Assembly (NCBI GenBank): GCA_029204225.1
Contig: CM055097.1
Span: 46,087,038-46,151,037 of the forward strand
Direction of reading: 5' to 3'
DNA length: 64,000 nt
Origin: Diphasiastrum complanatum
Lineage: Eukaryota > Streptophyta > Lycopodiopsida > Lycopodiales > Lycopodiaceae
Position 1 is the first letter of the stretch, and every line of letters begins with the position of its first letter. This document shows positions 1-12,147 of this stretch, one piece after another. The notes under the pieces are model-generated. The model was not told where the DNA came from. It saw only the letters and a program-made list of their open reading frames with translations, and did not search any database. A program made the translations under genes and the position numbers.

Positions 1-1
1 C

Positions 2-979
2 TTGACAGCTTCCACAGTACCCAAAGATTACCCAGACCCAAACGTGGAACAAAGGCAATACAATCCTAGATCACTCATGTCAACAGCATTGGAAAGATCT
101 GATTTTATTTCATCAATTAAGCTCTCATTACTTCCTGCAATAATCAAATCATCCACGTACAACACAATGAACACTATATCTGAGTCTTGCCTTAGAATGT
201 AAAGATTAGGATCAACATCACTTTATATCATTCCCCTTCGCTTGAAGTGTTCATCAATGCAAGAGTACCACGCCCGTGGTGCTTGCTTCAATCCATAAAT
301 GGCTTTGTTGAGCTTACAAACAAGATGCTCTCTCCCTGGCTCAACAAATCCTTGAGGTTGTAGTAAGTACACCTCTTCATAGCACTCCATTAAGAAAAGA
401 AGATTTAACGTCCATTTGTTGGATCTTCCAACCATAGAAAACAGAAATAGCAATGATAGAACGTATAGTTACCATCTTAGCTACGGGTGCGAAGGTTTCC
501 TCAAAATCAATACCTTCATGCTGCTCAAATCCTCTCGCAACCAACTGTGCTTTGTACTTGTTGAGTTGCCCATCATCTCCATATATGATCTTGTATATCC
601 ATTTGCAAGTGATAGGCGTCTTACCATCAGGTAGCTCAACCAAGTTCCACGTCCTATTTTTTGTTATAACTTCCATTTCTGTTTCCATAGCTTCATGCCA
701 CTCCTTGTGCTCCTTTGTTTTATCAAAAGTTTTTGGTTCTTGAGCCTTGAGCATAGAACCCATTAGGGCTAGATTCATCTCTAATCTTGCAGGAGGTTTT
801 CGATTTCTACTTGATCTTCTAAGCTCTCCCTGCTCACTTGATTTGGGAGCATCTCCCTTATTAGCATCACTTGTTACTGACAAGTACCACTTAGGCACTC
901 TCCTAGGAATCTCATTATTGACCTTGTCTTTTTCCATTGGCTCTTCCATATCGACACCAACTCCTTCCTTCACTTTCAC
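2..979 (-). pseudogene. copia reverse transcriptase, partial
   Basis: RT domain (RVT_2 type) that copies retrotransposon RNA into cDNA. Reading from 979 down: an Arg/Pro-rich linker, the KHKEW-type start of RT, CKWIYKI, a G-F-E-x-x-E-G-I-D-F-E-E-T-F-A-P-V block, and [12 protein letters not shown] near 400. A frame change follows, then the [10 protein letters not shown] block near 270. The catalytic YVDD box lies at about 150-165 (FIVLYVDDLIIAG). The RNase H part is outside the window. An in-frame stop near 983 and the frameshift near 400 break the reading frame. Confidence 0.9.
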
Positions 980-1092
980 TTAAGCTTTATCATCAAAGGG
1001 ATCAATTGTCAATTTTATTTGGTCATTTTGACCCATCTCATCAAAAGTAGCATCTCTGAAAATCGCGTTCTTTTGTGCATATGTGTCATACA

Positions 1093-2343
1093 TCATGTAT
1101 GCCTTGGCTCTTTCATCATATCCAAGAAAATACACTTAACGGCTTTTGCATCCAGCTTCTTTCGTTTTTTATCAGGTACATGAGCGTAAGCATCACAACC
1201 AAATACTCGTAAATGAGAAACATTAGGTTTCTTTCCAGTAAAAGCTTCATAAGGTGTCTTAACCTCCACGGACTTCGCAGGACACCGATTCAAGATATGA
1301 GTAGCTGTGTTGCATGCTTCTGCCCAAAAAGTATTTGGCAAACCCTTGCTCTTAAGCATTGCCCTAGCCATCTCCACAATGGATCTGTTTTTCCGTTCTG
1401 CAACTCCGTTCTGTTGTGGTGAATAGGGTGTAGTGGTTTGTCTCTTGATCTCCTGATCCTTGCAAAAGTTTATAAACTCTGTTGAAAAATACTCATCGCC
1501 ACCATCTGATCTGAGGGTCTTAATATAACAACTTGTTTGTTTTTCAACTAGAGCCTTGAACTCTCTAAACTTGGCAAAAGCATCAGATTTCTTGCTTATG
1601 AAATAAATCCAAATATGTCTACTATAGTCATCAATGAATGTGATGAAATAGTAACAACCACTAATGGACCTAGTTTGTATTGGTTCACACAGATCACTAT
1701 GAACAAGATCAAGAATGTCATTGGCTCTTCTTGCTCCATCTTTGGGAAATCTCTCTCTATGTTGTTTTCCCAAAATGCAACCCTCACAAATTTTTCCTTC
1801 AAAAGAGATATCAGGCAATCCAACAACTAGATTACCTCCTTTAAGAATTCGCAAGCTTTGAGCACTGATATGACCAAACCTTTGATGCCAAAGTTCACTT
1901 CGACTATCAACGGTGCTTACCATAGCTTGAGTAAAAGATCTTGCATTCAATTTGTAGAGCTGATTCTCGTTGACTCTAGCTCCTGTAGCAATCACTTTGT
2001 AGTGATTCTTGATGTCTTTGACAAGACATTTGTCACTGTCAAACTCAACCTTGAGTTGTTGATTAGCCATCGTCCCAACAGATAGTAGATTGCTAGTTAA
2101 GCCAGGTACATATTGCACATTGCTTATCTGCTTTATCTTCCCGCTGGCTAACTTCATTGGTACCACTCCAACTCCTTTAACAGATAGCAATTTGCCATCA
2201 GCTTGTCCAACTTCATCACCATTTTCAGTTTCCTTGAGTTCTGAAAACCACTCTTTCCTTGAAGTCATGTGCTTGGATGCACCACTATCAATGTACCATG
2301 TATCATTGGCTTCATCACTTGTCATTAATGCTGTAATGAACAA
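1093..2343 (-). pseudogene. copia protease-integrase
   Basis: One open frame of 416 codons holding the aspartic protease and integrase core. The protease active site is WYIDSGASKHM near 2270-2302. The GAG-pre-integrase zinc region includes LWHQRFGH and the cysteines of ICEGCILGKQH (1735-1900). The integrase has the first Asp in HSDLCEP, the second in LRSDGGDEY (about 1500) and the Glu in QQNGVAERKNR (about 1400), a complete D,D35E set. The frame overlaps the upstream gag frame by 19 bp. Copia gag-pol is normally one frame, so I read this as an indel near 2340. Homology continues beyond the stop after a second frame change near 1110. Confidence 0.92.
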
Positions 2344-3230
2344 TTTTGAACTCTCACCAATACATCTTCATATTGATCATCATCGTATTGATGTTGATCA
2401 GTATAATTGTCTTCATAATAATAGTCATCAAATTGATATTGATCAGCATAATTTTTCGCTTGCCATTTGTCTTTTCTTTGTTCCATCTCCTTCTGTTTCT
2501 TGAAGCATTCATGCTCCCAGTGGCCAAGTTTGTTGCAGTACCTACAATTTCCAAGTTGATTTTGTCTTGAATAGCCACGTCCTTGACCTTGGCCTTGATT
2601 CCAATTGTCTCGATTTGGACTATCATTGAATTGCTCATGAAATTGTTGAAATAATCCCTGGATTGAGTTTCCTCCTCTCGATTGATACCTTCCACGGCCA
2701 AATCTTCCACCTCGTCCTCTAACTGCATGAGCTTGATCATAGCTCATGTTACGATGATTCAAGTTCTCTTGACGTTGCTCTTCTTGCAAAAGCAATCCAC
2801 CTAGTTCTTCATAGGTTGGAAGATTTTCTCTTGTGGCTATACTCGTCACAAACATCTGATGTGACTCACTCACACTATTCAATGTCAATTGCACGATCTC
2901 ACGATCTTGTACTCGCTCTCCAACTACTACTAATTGGTCATGGATCTCTTTAATCTTCAGTATGTGATTGGCAATAGTTGCACCATCATCCATCCGCAAT
3001 GTATGCAACTTCATCTTCATAAACAATATTCGAGATGTATTTGTTGTTTCAAACAATGCTTTCAATGTATCCCACCTTCTTTTGGCCCTTCTGAATCTAA
3101 AATATAGGGAATAATTGCATCTCTAACTGATAAGTTGATGACATTCTGGGCTTTTCGTTTTCTCCTATCAAATGTCCGCTGATCTTCTTCAATCACTGAC
3201 CTTGTCTCTTCACCAGACTAATAGACTAGC
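2325..3230 (-). pseudogene. copia gag (UBN2-type) with zinc knuckle
   Basis: Retrotransposon capsid/nucleocapsid. The UBN2-like capsid part reads ETTNTSRILFMKMKLHTLRM through the LPTYEELGGLLLQEEQR block. A Gly/Arg/Gln-rich stretch follows, then one CCHC knuckle, CRYCNKLGHWEHEC, near 2505-2548, then an Asp/Tyr/Gln-rich tail. The open part starts at 3065; homologous residues (KRKAQNVINLSVRDAI) continue in another frame up to about 3230, so there is a frameshift near 3085. The true start codon is missing. Confidence 0.88.
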
Positions 3231-3396
3231 CTACGGCTAATGACAGCTGGTCATAGATGTCAACATTAATGTACCTCGTAAACAGTAACAATGAAGTTTA
3301 TCATTGATTTCTAACAACAAAATTAACCGAGCATCAAAAACAGATGTGTGAGAAGCTTAAGCAGCTGATTAAGCCCTTGTCTAAGGAGATAGACAC

Positions 3397-5222
3397 CTAA
3401 CCATCATACCAAGCTTCCACGTCCGGTAGTGACTCAACAAAGGTGATTCCCAAAGTTCCAGAAAACTTTGTGGAACCACCTTTCGATCTTCCACGAAAAT
3501 TTAAAGATTTCACACTGGATGACGTTGTTATCCAGTTACCGCAGCCACACCGGGAACCTACACCAAGTTCCAACTCCTTTGAAGGACCTGCTAAGACAAT
3601 CTCGTTAAACATTAAAGATCATGACAAGGAGATAGATCGAATAGTTCATGTTGGTGCACACCTTTTGTCAACACAACTTTCTGATCTAGAAACTTTACTT
3701 CGCAAATACAGGGATGTATTTGCATGGAACTATACAGAAATGAAAGGAATTCCGCCAGAAGTAGTGGTCCATAAGATTCCAATGCTAATTCTTACAGAAG
3801 TAACCTTGTTTATCGCGAACGAATCGATGAAGATATTAAGAAATTGCTGGATGTTGGCTTCATTTATGAAGTCCAATATACTGATTGGGTATCACCCATT
3901 GTGGTTGTACCCAAGAAAAATGACAAACTTTGTATCTATGTTGATCTCAAAAACCTTAATGCGGTTACAAAGAAAGACCATTTTCCCTTGCCCTTAACGA
4001 CCCAAATCTTAGAGAAAATGGCAAGAGCTGAAGCTTTCAGCTTCTTGGATGGATTCAGCGGTTATTTCCTTGTTCAAATAGCCCCTGAAGATAAACATAA
4101 AACGGCCTTTGCCACAAAGAACGGGATTTATGCTTATAATGTCATGCCTTTTGGCTTATGCAACGCCCCTTCAACATTCCAGAGGGTCATGCAATTGGCC
4201 TTCCAAGACCTGTTACATAGGATTGTGGAGATTTATCTCGACGATCTGGGTGTACACTCCTCAACGGCTACGCACCTTGATGCACTAGAAAAAGTCTTCA
4301 TTCGATGTCGTAGATTTGGAATATCACTAAACCTTGAAAAATGTCAGATATGGGTAACCCATGGGGTCGTCCTCGGGCATATAATTTCAAAGGACGGTAT
4401 TTCTATCGACCCGTCAAAAATCAAGGTTATAGTTGAAATGCCCTTACCTACAATAGTGAAGGAAGTTTACGTCTTCCTCGGTCATACAAATTATTATCGC
4501 ATCTTTATAATCGACTATGCTGGCAAGGCACACCTCGTTTATTTAGTTGTAATAGATCCTTGTTGGACCGAAGAACGAATTAAAGCCTTTGAGGAGTTGA
4601 AAACGGCCCTTACCATGACACTCGTACTCCACTCGCTAGATTATACGAAAGAGTTCCATGTGCATACTGACGCAAGTAATTATGCCATTGGATGTCTTCT
4701 TGAGCAACCGGACGAGTATGGCAAAAACTTCCCAATACGTTTCTTGAGTAGGCAACTGGTGTCTGTTGAAGTCAACTACACTACAACCGAGAGAGAAGCA
4801 TTGGTTATGGTCTATGCGGTACAACAACTAAGACATTATTTACTAGGCCAGACCTTTGCATTCTACACCGACCATCAATAAATCCTGTAAAATGGGCCGT
4901 ATAGCTCGATGGCTGTTGATTCTAGAGGAATTTAATTTCCACGTAGTCATTCGGAAAGGAACCCAACATTTCATGGCAGATCACCTTTCCCAACTACCTA
5001 ATGCTGAAAAAGCAACTACACCAGTCAACGATGATCTTCCTGATGCATGTCTTTTTCGAATTGATGCTACACCCTTATGGGTTGAGGAGGTCACTCAATT
5101 CCTAACAACAAGCAGACTCAAAAAAGGCCTGAATACGGCTACAAAATATATTTTTTTTGCTTAAAATAGCGCCCTTTCAATTAATAGCCGGACAACTTTA
5201 CAAACGGGGCGTTGACGGTATT
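3397..5222 (+). pseudogene. Ty3/gypsy reverse transcriptase-RNase H (non-chromovirus type)
   Basis: Three frames carry one continuous domain set. 3443-3800 holds the pre-RT linker (LRKYRDVFAWNYTEMKGI). After a frame change near 3800, 3800-4880 holds RT: WVSPIVVVPKKN, FSFLDGFSGY, MPFGLCNAPSTFQR and the catalytic IYLDDLGV near 4240. RNase H follows with FHVHTDASNYA (about 4660) and TTTEREAL. A frame change near 4870 leads to MADHLSQLP. A last frame reads AGQLYKRGVDG up to about 5222, where homology stops abruptly. The wording of these blocks suits the Athila/Tat side of gypsy. Protease, integrase and LTRs are absent, but an integrase of matching type lies inverted at 12148-13268. Confidence 0.88.
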
Positions 5223-5224
5223 AA

Positions 5225-6164
5225 TTTGGCAGAAGAATCTTTGGCAAGCTCAATGGAGGCGTCGATCGTGTATTGTCGGATAAAGAGAAAGGTAAGGTGT
5301 GCTTTGACCACATCTCTAGTGGGTTTATGTAGCCGCATGAAGAAAGCATTCATTTGGTTTTGGAGGGATGTACCATAAAATAACTTGCCTAAGTTGTTCA
5401 TCATATATCGAATGGCATGGTCAAACTTGCTCATGCAAATAACAATATCAAAGGCCATTGGAGTTTCAAGAGAGAGATTTTTATGTAATGCGGCCGATTT
5501 GCAAACTTCTATTTCTTTTTCAGTGAGATGTGACATCAAGATCCAAAGATCGATAGGCATAGGAGCAAGGAAGTTGACAATAGGGAGGCTCCAAAGCTTA
5601 TAGGAAGTGAGGGTAGATTTGAATTCAATGATTTTGCTGGGAATAGAGGGGATTTGACAATTTTGGATTGGCAGAATTCATATGAATATTGGTCACCAAT
5701 GTCACAAATATCTTGTGAAAACAGTTCTAGCTGGGAAGCACTATCCTCATCAAGGTCATCTAGAAAAACCACGGGGTGTGGTGATAAAGGAGCATCAAGG
5801 GTGGCAGATGGAGTCTCAACAACAGAATTACCATTTTCTTTCTCTAGGCAAGCAAAGACTTTTATAATATGCAGATTGAAAAATGTTTATTCTTCCTCAA
5901 ATCTCTCTACAAAATCATTAAGACTGCCATAAAGATTTTCTACCAAACTCAAAGTTTTCTTGTTTTTAACAAACTCCAAATAGATTTTGATCCAGTCTCC
6001 AAAAGATCAGTCAAACATAAAACCTTATCCTTAGGTCCGACAGAAGAACAAGTAGCCTTATCAGTGCCAGTGATAAAAGAATGTATCAATACGGCCTTTC
6101 TCATACAACAAATAAGTGTCTGAATAAAGTGGTTAGGTGGAGGAAGGGACTCTCCATAACCCAA
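5225..6164 (-). pseudogene. unidentified gene-like fragment
   Basis: I do not recognise this. The minus strand has adjoining open stretches at 6164-5949, about 5930-5536 and 5560-5230 that look coding: an acidic stretch (VVFLDDLDEDSASQLELFSQ), then MPIDLWILMSHLTEKEIEVC and FDHAIRYMMNNLGKL. They are separated by frame changes and stops. The piece begins exactly where the gypsy fragment stops, so it was probably joined by rearrangement or capture. It may be a fragment of a host gene or a transposon ORF. Confidence 0.3.
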
Positions 6165-6311
6165 AAACGTAGCATCTTGAAACCATTATGTGGACTAAAA
6201 CATGAGAACGGACCTTTGTTAGCCTATGAACTAGATAAAAGGTAAGGGTTTAGTACCATTCCAACCAAGGAATAGTCGGAGTTACACCACAAGGATGTAG
6301 ATGGAGTTTTA

Positions 6312-6728
6312 CACAGTTTCACATAGTTCCTCTTGACAAAGCAAGACTAAACCCTTTGAAGCCTTTATTCATAATCCAACAAGGTAAAGTAAAGCTGAAA
6401 AGTAAAATACAAAACTAAAAAGTACCATAAAGCATAACCACTTTCAAAACATCCAGCTGATATCTGCCACCATCTCACAACACAAAACCGCACGATTAGT
6501 ACAGTGGGGAAGACAGGTGTCATAGTTGAGCGTTAGTTGTTATCCATGTCCAAAAGAAGTTATACCACTTAGCATTATAAAAAGCATTTTGAAACAAAGT
6601 CCAGTCTTCCCAAATGATAGAATGTTTTTTAGCGATAGGCCAATCCCTAACATTACCATATCAAGGCTTGTGCCATGTTGTTCAGTTTATGGGCATTGGT
6701 CCTGTTCAGTTTATGGGCATTGGTCCTG
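6312..6728 (-). repeat. dispersed repeat, copy 1 (inverted relative to 17150-17540)
   Basis: The reverse complement matches 17150-17540 closely over nearly the whole length. The shared segments run from the CCAATGxCCATAAA region through GTTGGATTATGAATAAAGG to AAGAGGAACTATGTGAAA. A shorter third copy in plus orientation lies at about 15575-15690. One strand has a coding-like run (WEDWTLFQNAFYNAKW, then NFFWTWITTN before a stop), so it may be a 3' part of a multicopy gene or element. Confidence 0.75.
6679..6726 (+). repeat. 24-bp tandem duplication
   Basis: The unit TGTTCAGTTTATGGGCATTG plus GTCC occurs twice head to tail with no mismatch. It lies at the inner end of the dispersed repeat. Confidence 0.9.
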
Positions 6729-6756
6729 TAAGAAAACTGAATGTTATCAAAAATGA

Positions 6757-6926
6757 GCTCTAATACCATGTCAGAAATAGGTAGGTAGTTAGAGAAATGA
6801 GACTGATATCGGAATAGTAGAGAACTGATCGAAACAGAACTCTAATATCAGATCGATAATGGCAGTATAGCAGCAAAAGTAGAACGACAGATGGTGCATG
6901 GATCATAAGTGCAGCAGTTACCAACA
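6757..6926 (-). repeat. candidate short LTR with adjacent primer-binding site
   Basis: On the minus strand 6926 to 6769 begins TGTTGGTAACTG and ends TTTCTGACA. It is followed immediately by TGGTATTAGAGC (6768-6757), the usual plant LTR-element PBS for tRNA-Met. The 158-bp length would fit a TRIM-type LTR. I could not find the partner LTR, so the left boundary rests on the TG...CA rule only. Confidence 0.4.
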
Positions 6927-6929
6927 AAG

Positions 6930-8390
6930 ATGATCAAGATGGGAAAAACGTACCTATGTGCAATAGAATGAAACAGTAGTCTTGATAGAAATTGATTGAG
7001 AGAGCTGATGGAGTATACCAAGTCGGGTCGAGTGTAGAGCATAACATACATGAGTGACCCGATAATGGAGTGAAATGGATACTGCTTCATTTCCTCATTC
7101 TCTGTCTCGGATTGTGGACACTACTCCTTTGACAGCTTCAGACCAGGGTCGAGTGGGAAGAAGCTCAATTTGTAATTGGTCATTCCATATTTGTTTAGTA
7201 CGTTGATGAGATACCGTTGTTGATTGATGAAGATCTGTCTTCTGGGTCAATCTCGATAGATTTGGATTTCGAGACAATAATGGGCTGGCCCCATATCAGT
7301 CATTCTGTATTCTTGTGCCAACATGCTTTTTGTATCCTTCAATAAATTCAAATTGTTACTGAATAGTAACGTATCATCGACATAGAGAGTGATGATAATG
7401 AAGAAAGAGACACAGACTTGAAGTAAACATTCGAGTCTACTGAGTTTGGAATGAAAACATTCTCGATTAGAAATGCATTGATCTTCTAAAACCATACTCT
7501 TGGTGACTGTTTCAGACCATATAGAGCCTTGTAAATTTTGCACACTAGGTGCTCCTTACCCTTCACCTCGTATCTCTCTGGCTGCGACATATAGATTTCC
7601 TCTTCGATAGTCCCGTTGAGAAAGGCAATTTGGACATCCATTTAACGGACTTCGAGATCGGCTGTAGATGCATAGGAGAGTAATAGACAAATCGAAGTAT
7701 GATTAACGACATGGTTGAAGGTCTTTGAAAAATCCAGATCTGGAATCTTGGAGAAGCCTTTGGCAACAAGTCTGGCCTTATATCGATTGAGTCTTCCTTC
7801 AACATCATATTTCGTCTTGAATATCCATTAGCATGGAATCAGATTTCAATCCTTTGGCAGCTCAGTTACAATCCATGTTTGATTCTCGATGAGAGAATTG
7901 AATTCAGTGTCCATTGCAGCTTTCCATTGATCGACATCTAGAGTCAACATTGCCTCTGAAATGGTGTTTGGTTCCTGCACAAAGTAGTAGGCCAGATCAT
8001 CCAGAAATCGGGACGGAGGCTGCTTGGACCGGTTCAATCTTCTGGGTTGAACTTCGGTCATCTGATGCGATTTGATTTGTCGAGGGTTTGACTCATTGTC
8101 GGAGGAGTCGGTGTCTCTCTTGTGATCAGTCCTAAGTTTGAAGTTGTCGACTCTGGGATTGGAAGTCGATGGAGCTTTTCCCCCTGTGGTTGAAGAATTC
8201 TACTGGTGAACAATTTCTGAGTGTCCAGGTTTTAGAGCTTGTATGCCTTGTGATTTGGGAAATAACCGATGTAGATCGACTTTCTGCTGGTGTTGTTCAG
8301 CTTCTTTCTTAGATTTTCAAGGATCTGAGAGTAGGCAATGCATCCAAACACTCGAACATGTTTGAGTGATGGCTTTTGGAATAGGGCTAA
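6930..8390 (-). pseudogene. copia integrase end to reverse transcriptase, heavily decayed
   Basis: From 8390 down the minus strand gives PSLKHVRVFGCIAYS and YIGYFPNHKAYKL (end of integrase). The linker and RT start follow (8061-7846, DQWKAAMDTEFNSLIENQTW), then PDLLPKA and a scrambled middle. The catalytic TLYVDDTLLF is near 7380 and the MTDMGPAHYCLEIQI block near 7300. The GSLMYVMLYTRPDLVYSIS block is at 7060-6990. At least five frame changes separate these pieces. RNase H is missing. This is a different copia family from 1-3230. Confidence 0.8.
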
Positions 8391-8396
8391 TTACAA

Positions 8397-8660
8397 GTTG
8401 ACTCAAAGTTGTTCAAGATTTTAGGAGACCTTTAGTTGAACACCACACGAAGTTTCAAGTTGATAGCTTGACTCTAGCTTTTAGAAGACCTTGAGTTGGA
8501 TGCCACACTGGGTGCTGAGTTGACAATTTGACTCTAAGCTCAAGATTCTCAATATTTTTCAAGATGGAGGTGTCAAGTTGAACTCGATCATTCAAGATTT
8601 CTCGAGTTGGTTTCTAGTGTCAATTTGAATCAAGATGAAGATCAAGATATTAGGGGATCC
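8397..8660 (+). repeat. degenerate ~60-bp repeats
   Basis: Three to four imperfect copies of a unit built on TTGACTCTAAG...CAAGATTTT...GAGTTGGA...CACAC. No coding potential is seen. The next 220 bases (to 8880) show nothing identifiable. Confidence 0.4.
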
Positions 8661-8879
8661 TTGAGTTGGAATGCCTCGTGGAACTGAAGATAGTCTAAAA
8701 ATACTAGAGTTGTGAGTGTTTCTACAAACCTTGAATATCACAAAAAACATGATTAAAAATGTAGGAGAAAAAATTGTTTGGTTTGGATTCAAGATTGCAT
8801 GTATAAATGCAAGTTTTTGAGGTCTACACAAATTGTTGGCACATACAATACTTGTAATATATTATGAATGCACTTGATC

Positions 8880-9821
8880 AAGATATGACATAATTTTGGA
8901 GTGGAATCAATTTCCAAAATATTAATGCTTAGATTTCAATTGCTAGTTGGAAAATGATATTTTATGAAGTATGTATAAAACAACTAAAAATGTCAAAGAA
9001 CATATTTGGCTCTATAGGGAGTACCAACATTCATGTTGGTGCATGACTAGACCATAAAAGGTCTAAGTAGCACCAAACCATCCATAAAGACTAGATGGAT
9101 GTAGAAAAAGAAGGCAATATGTGTGACAACAATATGACCATATGAAACCCAATATAAAGAAGCACTATGGACTTCTTTCAAGTTTCCATACTACATTGCA
9201 AAAGAAAACTTGGCTTATCATAAACTCCAATCTATATCAATTGCTTAGAGAATGTGGGATAAAGATTATGACTAGAAGCCTTTATCAATATGTCAAAGCA
9301 TGTGCATAATTTATCAAGTATATAGGGGATGCACATTGAGAAAGCCTTTCAAAGAAAGTGAAGCAAAGTCCAATTTTTGGAATAATGGTGGAAGAATCTA
9401 TTGATATATCTAACAAAAAGTCACTAATTATTTATTTATCTTACCTTGGAAATTGTTGTCCTATAAGTTTTTATTATGTCTCACCTCCATAACTAATGAA
9501 AGTATTGAATCTCTATATGATGCAACAATTAAAATTACTAGTAAGTTGGGTGTTGACATTAAAATATTTGTCGTGTTTGGGTGGAATGGGAATGTAGTAA
9601 TGATATATTCATTACATGGAGTCACAACTAAGCTAAAAGTAATTTGTCCTTTTCTACAAAGTGTTCATTGTGTTGCACATTGGTGTAGTCTTGCTTGTTT
9701 TGATTTAGCTTCTAAATTGGTCTATGCCAAGTTCCTTGATGCACTAGTTGATTCAACTATAGCATTTTTTGCCAACAATTTTCAAAGACAAGCACTTCTT
9801 ATTGAAATTTCACAGTTCTAG
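8880..9821 (+). pseudogene. hAT-superfamily transposase remnant (DUF4371/ZNF862-like)
   Basis: The clearest part is 9453-9821. It reads YDATIKITSKLGVDIKIF, then a GWNGNVVMIYSLHGVTTKLK block corresponding to the family's GSDGxxVMxGxxxGVxxxL motif, then CPFLQSVHCVAHWCSLAC, matching the conserved H-C-x-A-H-x-x-x-L motif. Upstream, in broken frames, are pieces resembling the zinc-finger and DUF4371 start (GSTNIHVGA near 9020; AFQRKWS and VEESIDIS near 9340-9410). The C-terminal hAT dimerisation domain is absent, and stops interrupt the 5' half. Confidence 0.6.
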
Positions 9822-9857
9822 CTTGTCTAGTTTGATGTAATTCCACTTATAAGTAGT

Positions 9858-10474
9858 GATGTGGCATATGCCACGCGTATAGATGCTTAGATCTATGCCT
9901 AATCATGTTAATTCCTCACACGAGGTCAAATACTAAGGAGTACAAGTGTACATTAGCATTCTAGAGAGAATGTCTAATTTTAGCCATTCTTGCCTTGTTG
10001 GTGGATCTCGAGATCATGAGGTCAATTCTAGGGTTGATGACCTATCTTAGAGTATTGAATTTAGGGTTAGGTCACTTGTGGTTGAAGGTTAAGCCTAAAC
10101 CCTAGATCTGAGAAGAATATGTATATATAGCAATGTAAATCTTGTTGATTAATGATGAAAAAAATCGAGATTTTCCACTTTCCTACACATTGTCTTTGTG
10201 TGGCGAGTTAGAACTATCATATGTGAGTGATCTTATGCCTTTATTGCATTGATTGAAAGGTACTAAAGTTGATTATAGGTCTAGGAAGCTTTCTGCACCT
10301 TTCTTTGAAGTGCTTGATCAAATCTATGTGCCTCTAGTGGAATTAAATGCCAAGATAAGCGAGTTTTGGAACTAGTCTTGATTCTAGCTAATAGTTTGGA
10401 TCTAGATTAATCAAATGTGAATTCTCCATCACTTTTATCTTTGATTTGGATTCATTTTTTTGTAAAATTTATCT
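9858..10474 (+). repeat. probable copia 5' LTR
   Basis: The sequence directly before a canonical PBS has LTR features: a TATA-like GTATATATAG near 10130 and T-rich 3' end (TTTGTAAAATTTATCT) similar to the LTR end at 28037. The left edge (TGTGGCATATGCCAC) is a guess. No second LTR was found. Confidence 0.5.
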
Positions 10475-10486
10475 TGGTATCAGAGC
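10475..10486 (+). other. primer-binding site (tRNA-iMet)
   Basis: TGGTATCAGAGC is an exact match to the plant initiator tRNA-Met PBS used by copia elements. Confidence 0.75.
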
Positions 10487-12147
10487 CTAATCAAAAGTGA
10501 GCATTATATTTGAATTTTCCAAGCTTTAATCCTAGATTTTGAGGAGTATTGGTTTTGCCTTTGCTTCTAGTTAATAATCTAGAGATAGTACCTCTAAATT
10601 TGGTTCCATTTGGATGAAAATAGATCAAAGGGTATCTGATTTTCTATGTTATGGCTTCAAAAACTGATATTAACTTTCATTCAATCAAACCAAATTAGAA
10701 CGTCTTCGAGATTTGCATCTTGAGTACAAGTCTCATAGTAGAGATTTTCATAAGGAATTGAATGCCACCACTCTTTAGGAAAGTGAATTAGCCATTTGAG
10801 AGTTTTAATAGGTCTTTTTTAGGCTTCTTGAGGTCCTAAAACACACTTTTAGATTTAGTTCAAGGCTTTTGATGATTTTACATCTAGAAATGCAAAACTA
10901 GTGAAAATTGTGTTTCTTTTTTGCTCAAATTTTAGATAGGTTTGTGATTGAACATGTAAATGTGATTCAACCTAAATTCAAAGGGATTTATTTGTGAGGC
11001 ATTTATGTGCTCTAAAGTTATTTTGGTTTATTATAGGTGGATTCACGCTCCGTGAAGTTGAGATAAGGGAGGAGACTAGTTTTGATCAAATCTATAGTAA
11101 ATTGAGCTAGGTTTGGATCTAGAAGATTGATCAAGCTCATGATTGCCTTGGATCTTGTTGAGAAATCAAATTGTGATACTTCTCAGGTCTCTAAAAGAGT
11201 GATTATCTATTTGTGATCAAATCTTGTACAATCTATCTTGATTTCTAGAATCTATTCTGTGGTAGCCTAGTCGTTATAGATTCTCACAAAATCAGTGGAT
11301 TAAGTAGTATAAAAGGTTTAATCGTTACCAAGAGAGAGAGAAATCTCCTCTTTTAGATCGATAAGTGTACAAAGGGTGATGGACAGATGGTGAATGTAAT
11401 ATTCAAGACAAAATACTACAATGACAAATCTGGTTATCCAAAGATATTAAGTGAATTGGCATCTAGAAACACCAATGATAAAACAATTTGGTCAAGGTCT
11501 GAAGGTATAGAAGGGTATGTTATCTTCCAGGCTCTTAGGACAATAATAAACAATTAATCTGTTAGCAACAGGCAAAAAAGCAGAATCTATTCAGCTTTTA
11601 ATTCCTCTTAACAAACACAAGGGATTAGTCCTTATCACAACAAGCAAACAAAGTAGAACATCAATTAAGTTCTTTATTTGAACACATAGCTCATTCAGAA
11701 TTAAGAGAGGTTCTGATTTAGAGTTAAGCTTAAAGCTTCAACTAACTCCCTGCACACATTAGTTAGAATTGTCGCTCTCAGATGTTGCCTGCAAAACCAC
11801 GTTAGAAAATCTGGAATTCAGTACAAGTGAAGAGTGATTGCCGCAATAGATGTCTATCACAATCAGTTACATAGTATTGAGACATCAGACAGACAACAAT
11901 GAGTTGGGCCAAAAGTGTCAGAATCTTTTTCATATGGTGTAGCCTATCATTTGTTGACCTAGAACATTCATGACAAATGGGTATTTATAAAAAAAAAAAA
12001 TGCATAGAAAGTAAATAAGTACAGGTATAGATTATAAACAAGAAACGAGATTAAAATTAGGCATGCAAAATGAGAATAACAAGCAAGGAAATAAGAAAAT
12101 AAAATAAAAAGAATAAAAAGTGTAAAATATATACTAGAAAAAAGGTG
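10487..12147. other. decayed retrotransposon leader and unassigned noncoding sequence
   Basis: No reading frame of use. A gag-like start may be present near 10651 (MASKTDINFHSIKPN, then RLRDLHLEYKSHSRDFHKEL in another frame). From about 11400 to 12147 the sequence is AT-rich with an A-rich run near 11990 and may be the 3' flank of the minus-strand gypsy integrase. Confidence 0.35.

Larger units (their letters stand above)
1..3230 (-). mobile_element. Ty1/copia retrotransposon copy 1, truncated and decayed
   Basis: Reading down from about 3230, the minus strand gives gag, protease, integrase and reverse transcriptase in the standard copia order. The RT runs off the window's left edge. The gag N-terminus is cut at about 3230, where homology stops just before a plus-strand gypsy fragment, so no LTR is visible. 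Frame changes near 3085, 2340, 1110 and 400, plus a stop near 983, mean the polyprotein cannot be made. A second copy of the same family, on the plus strand, covers 13277-14254. Confidence 0.9.
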
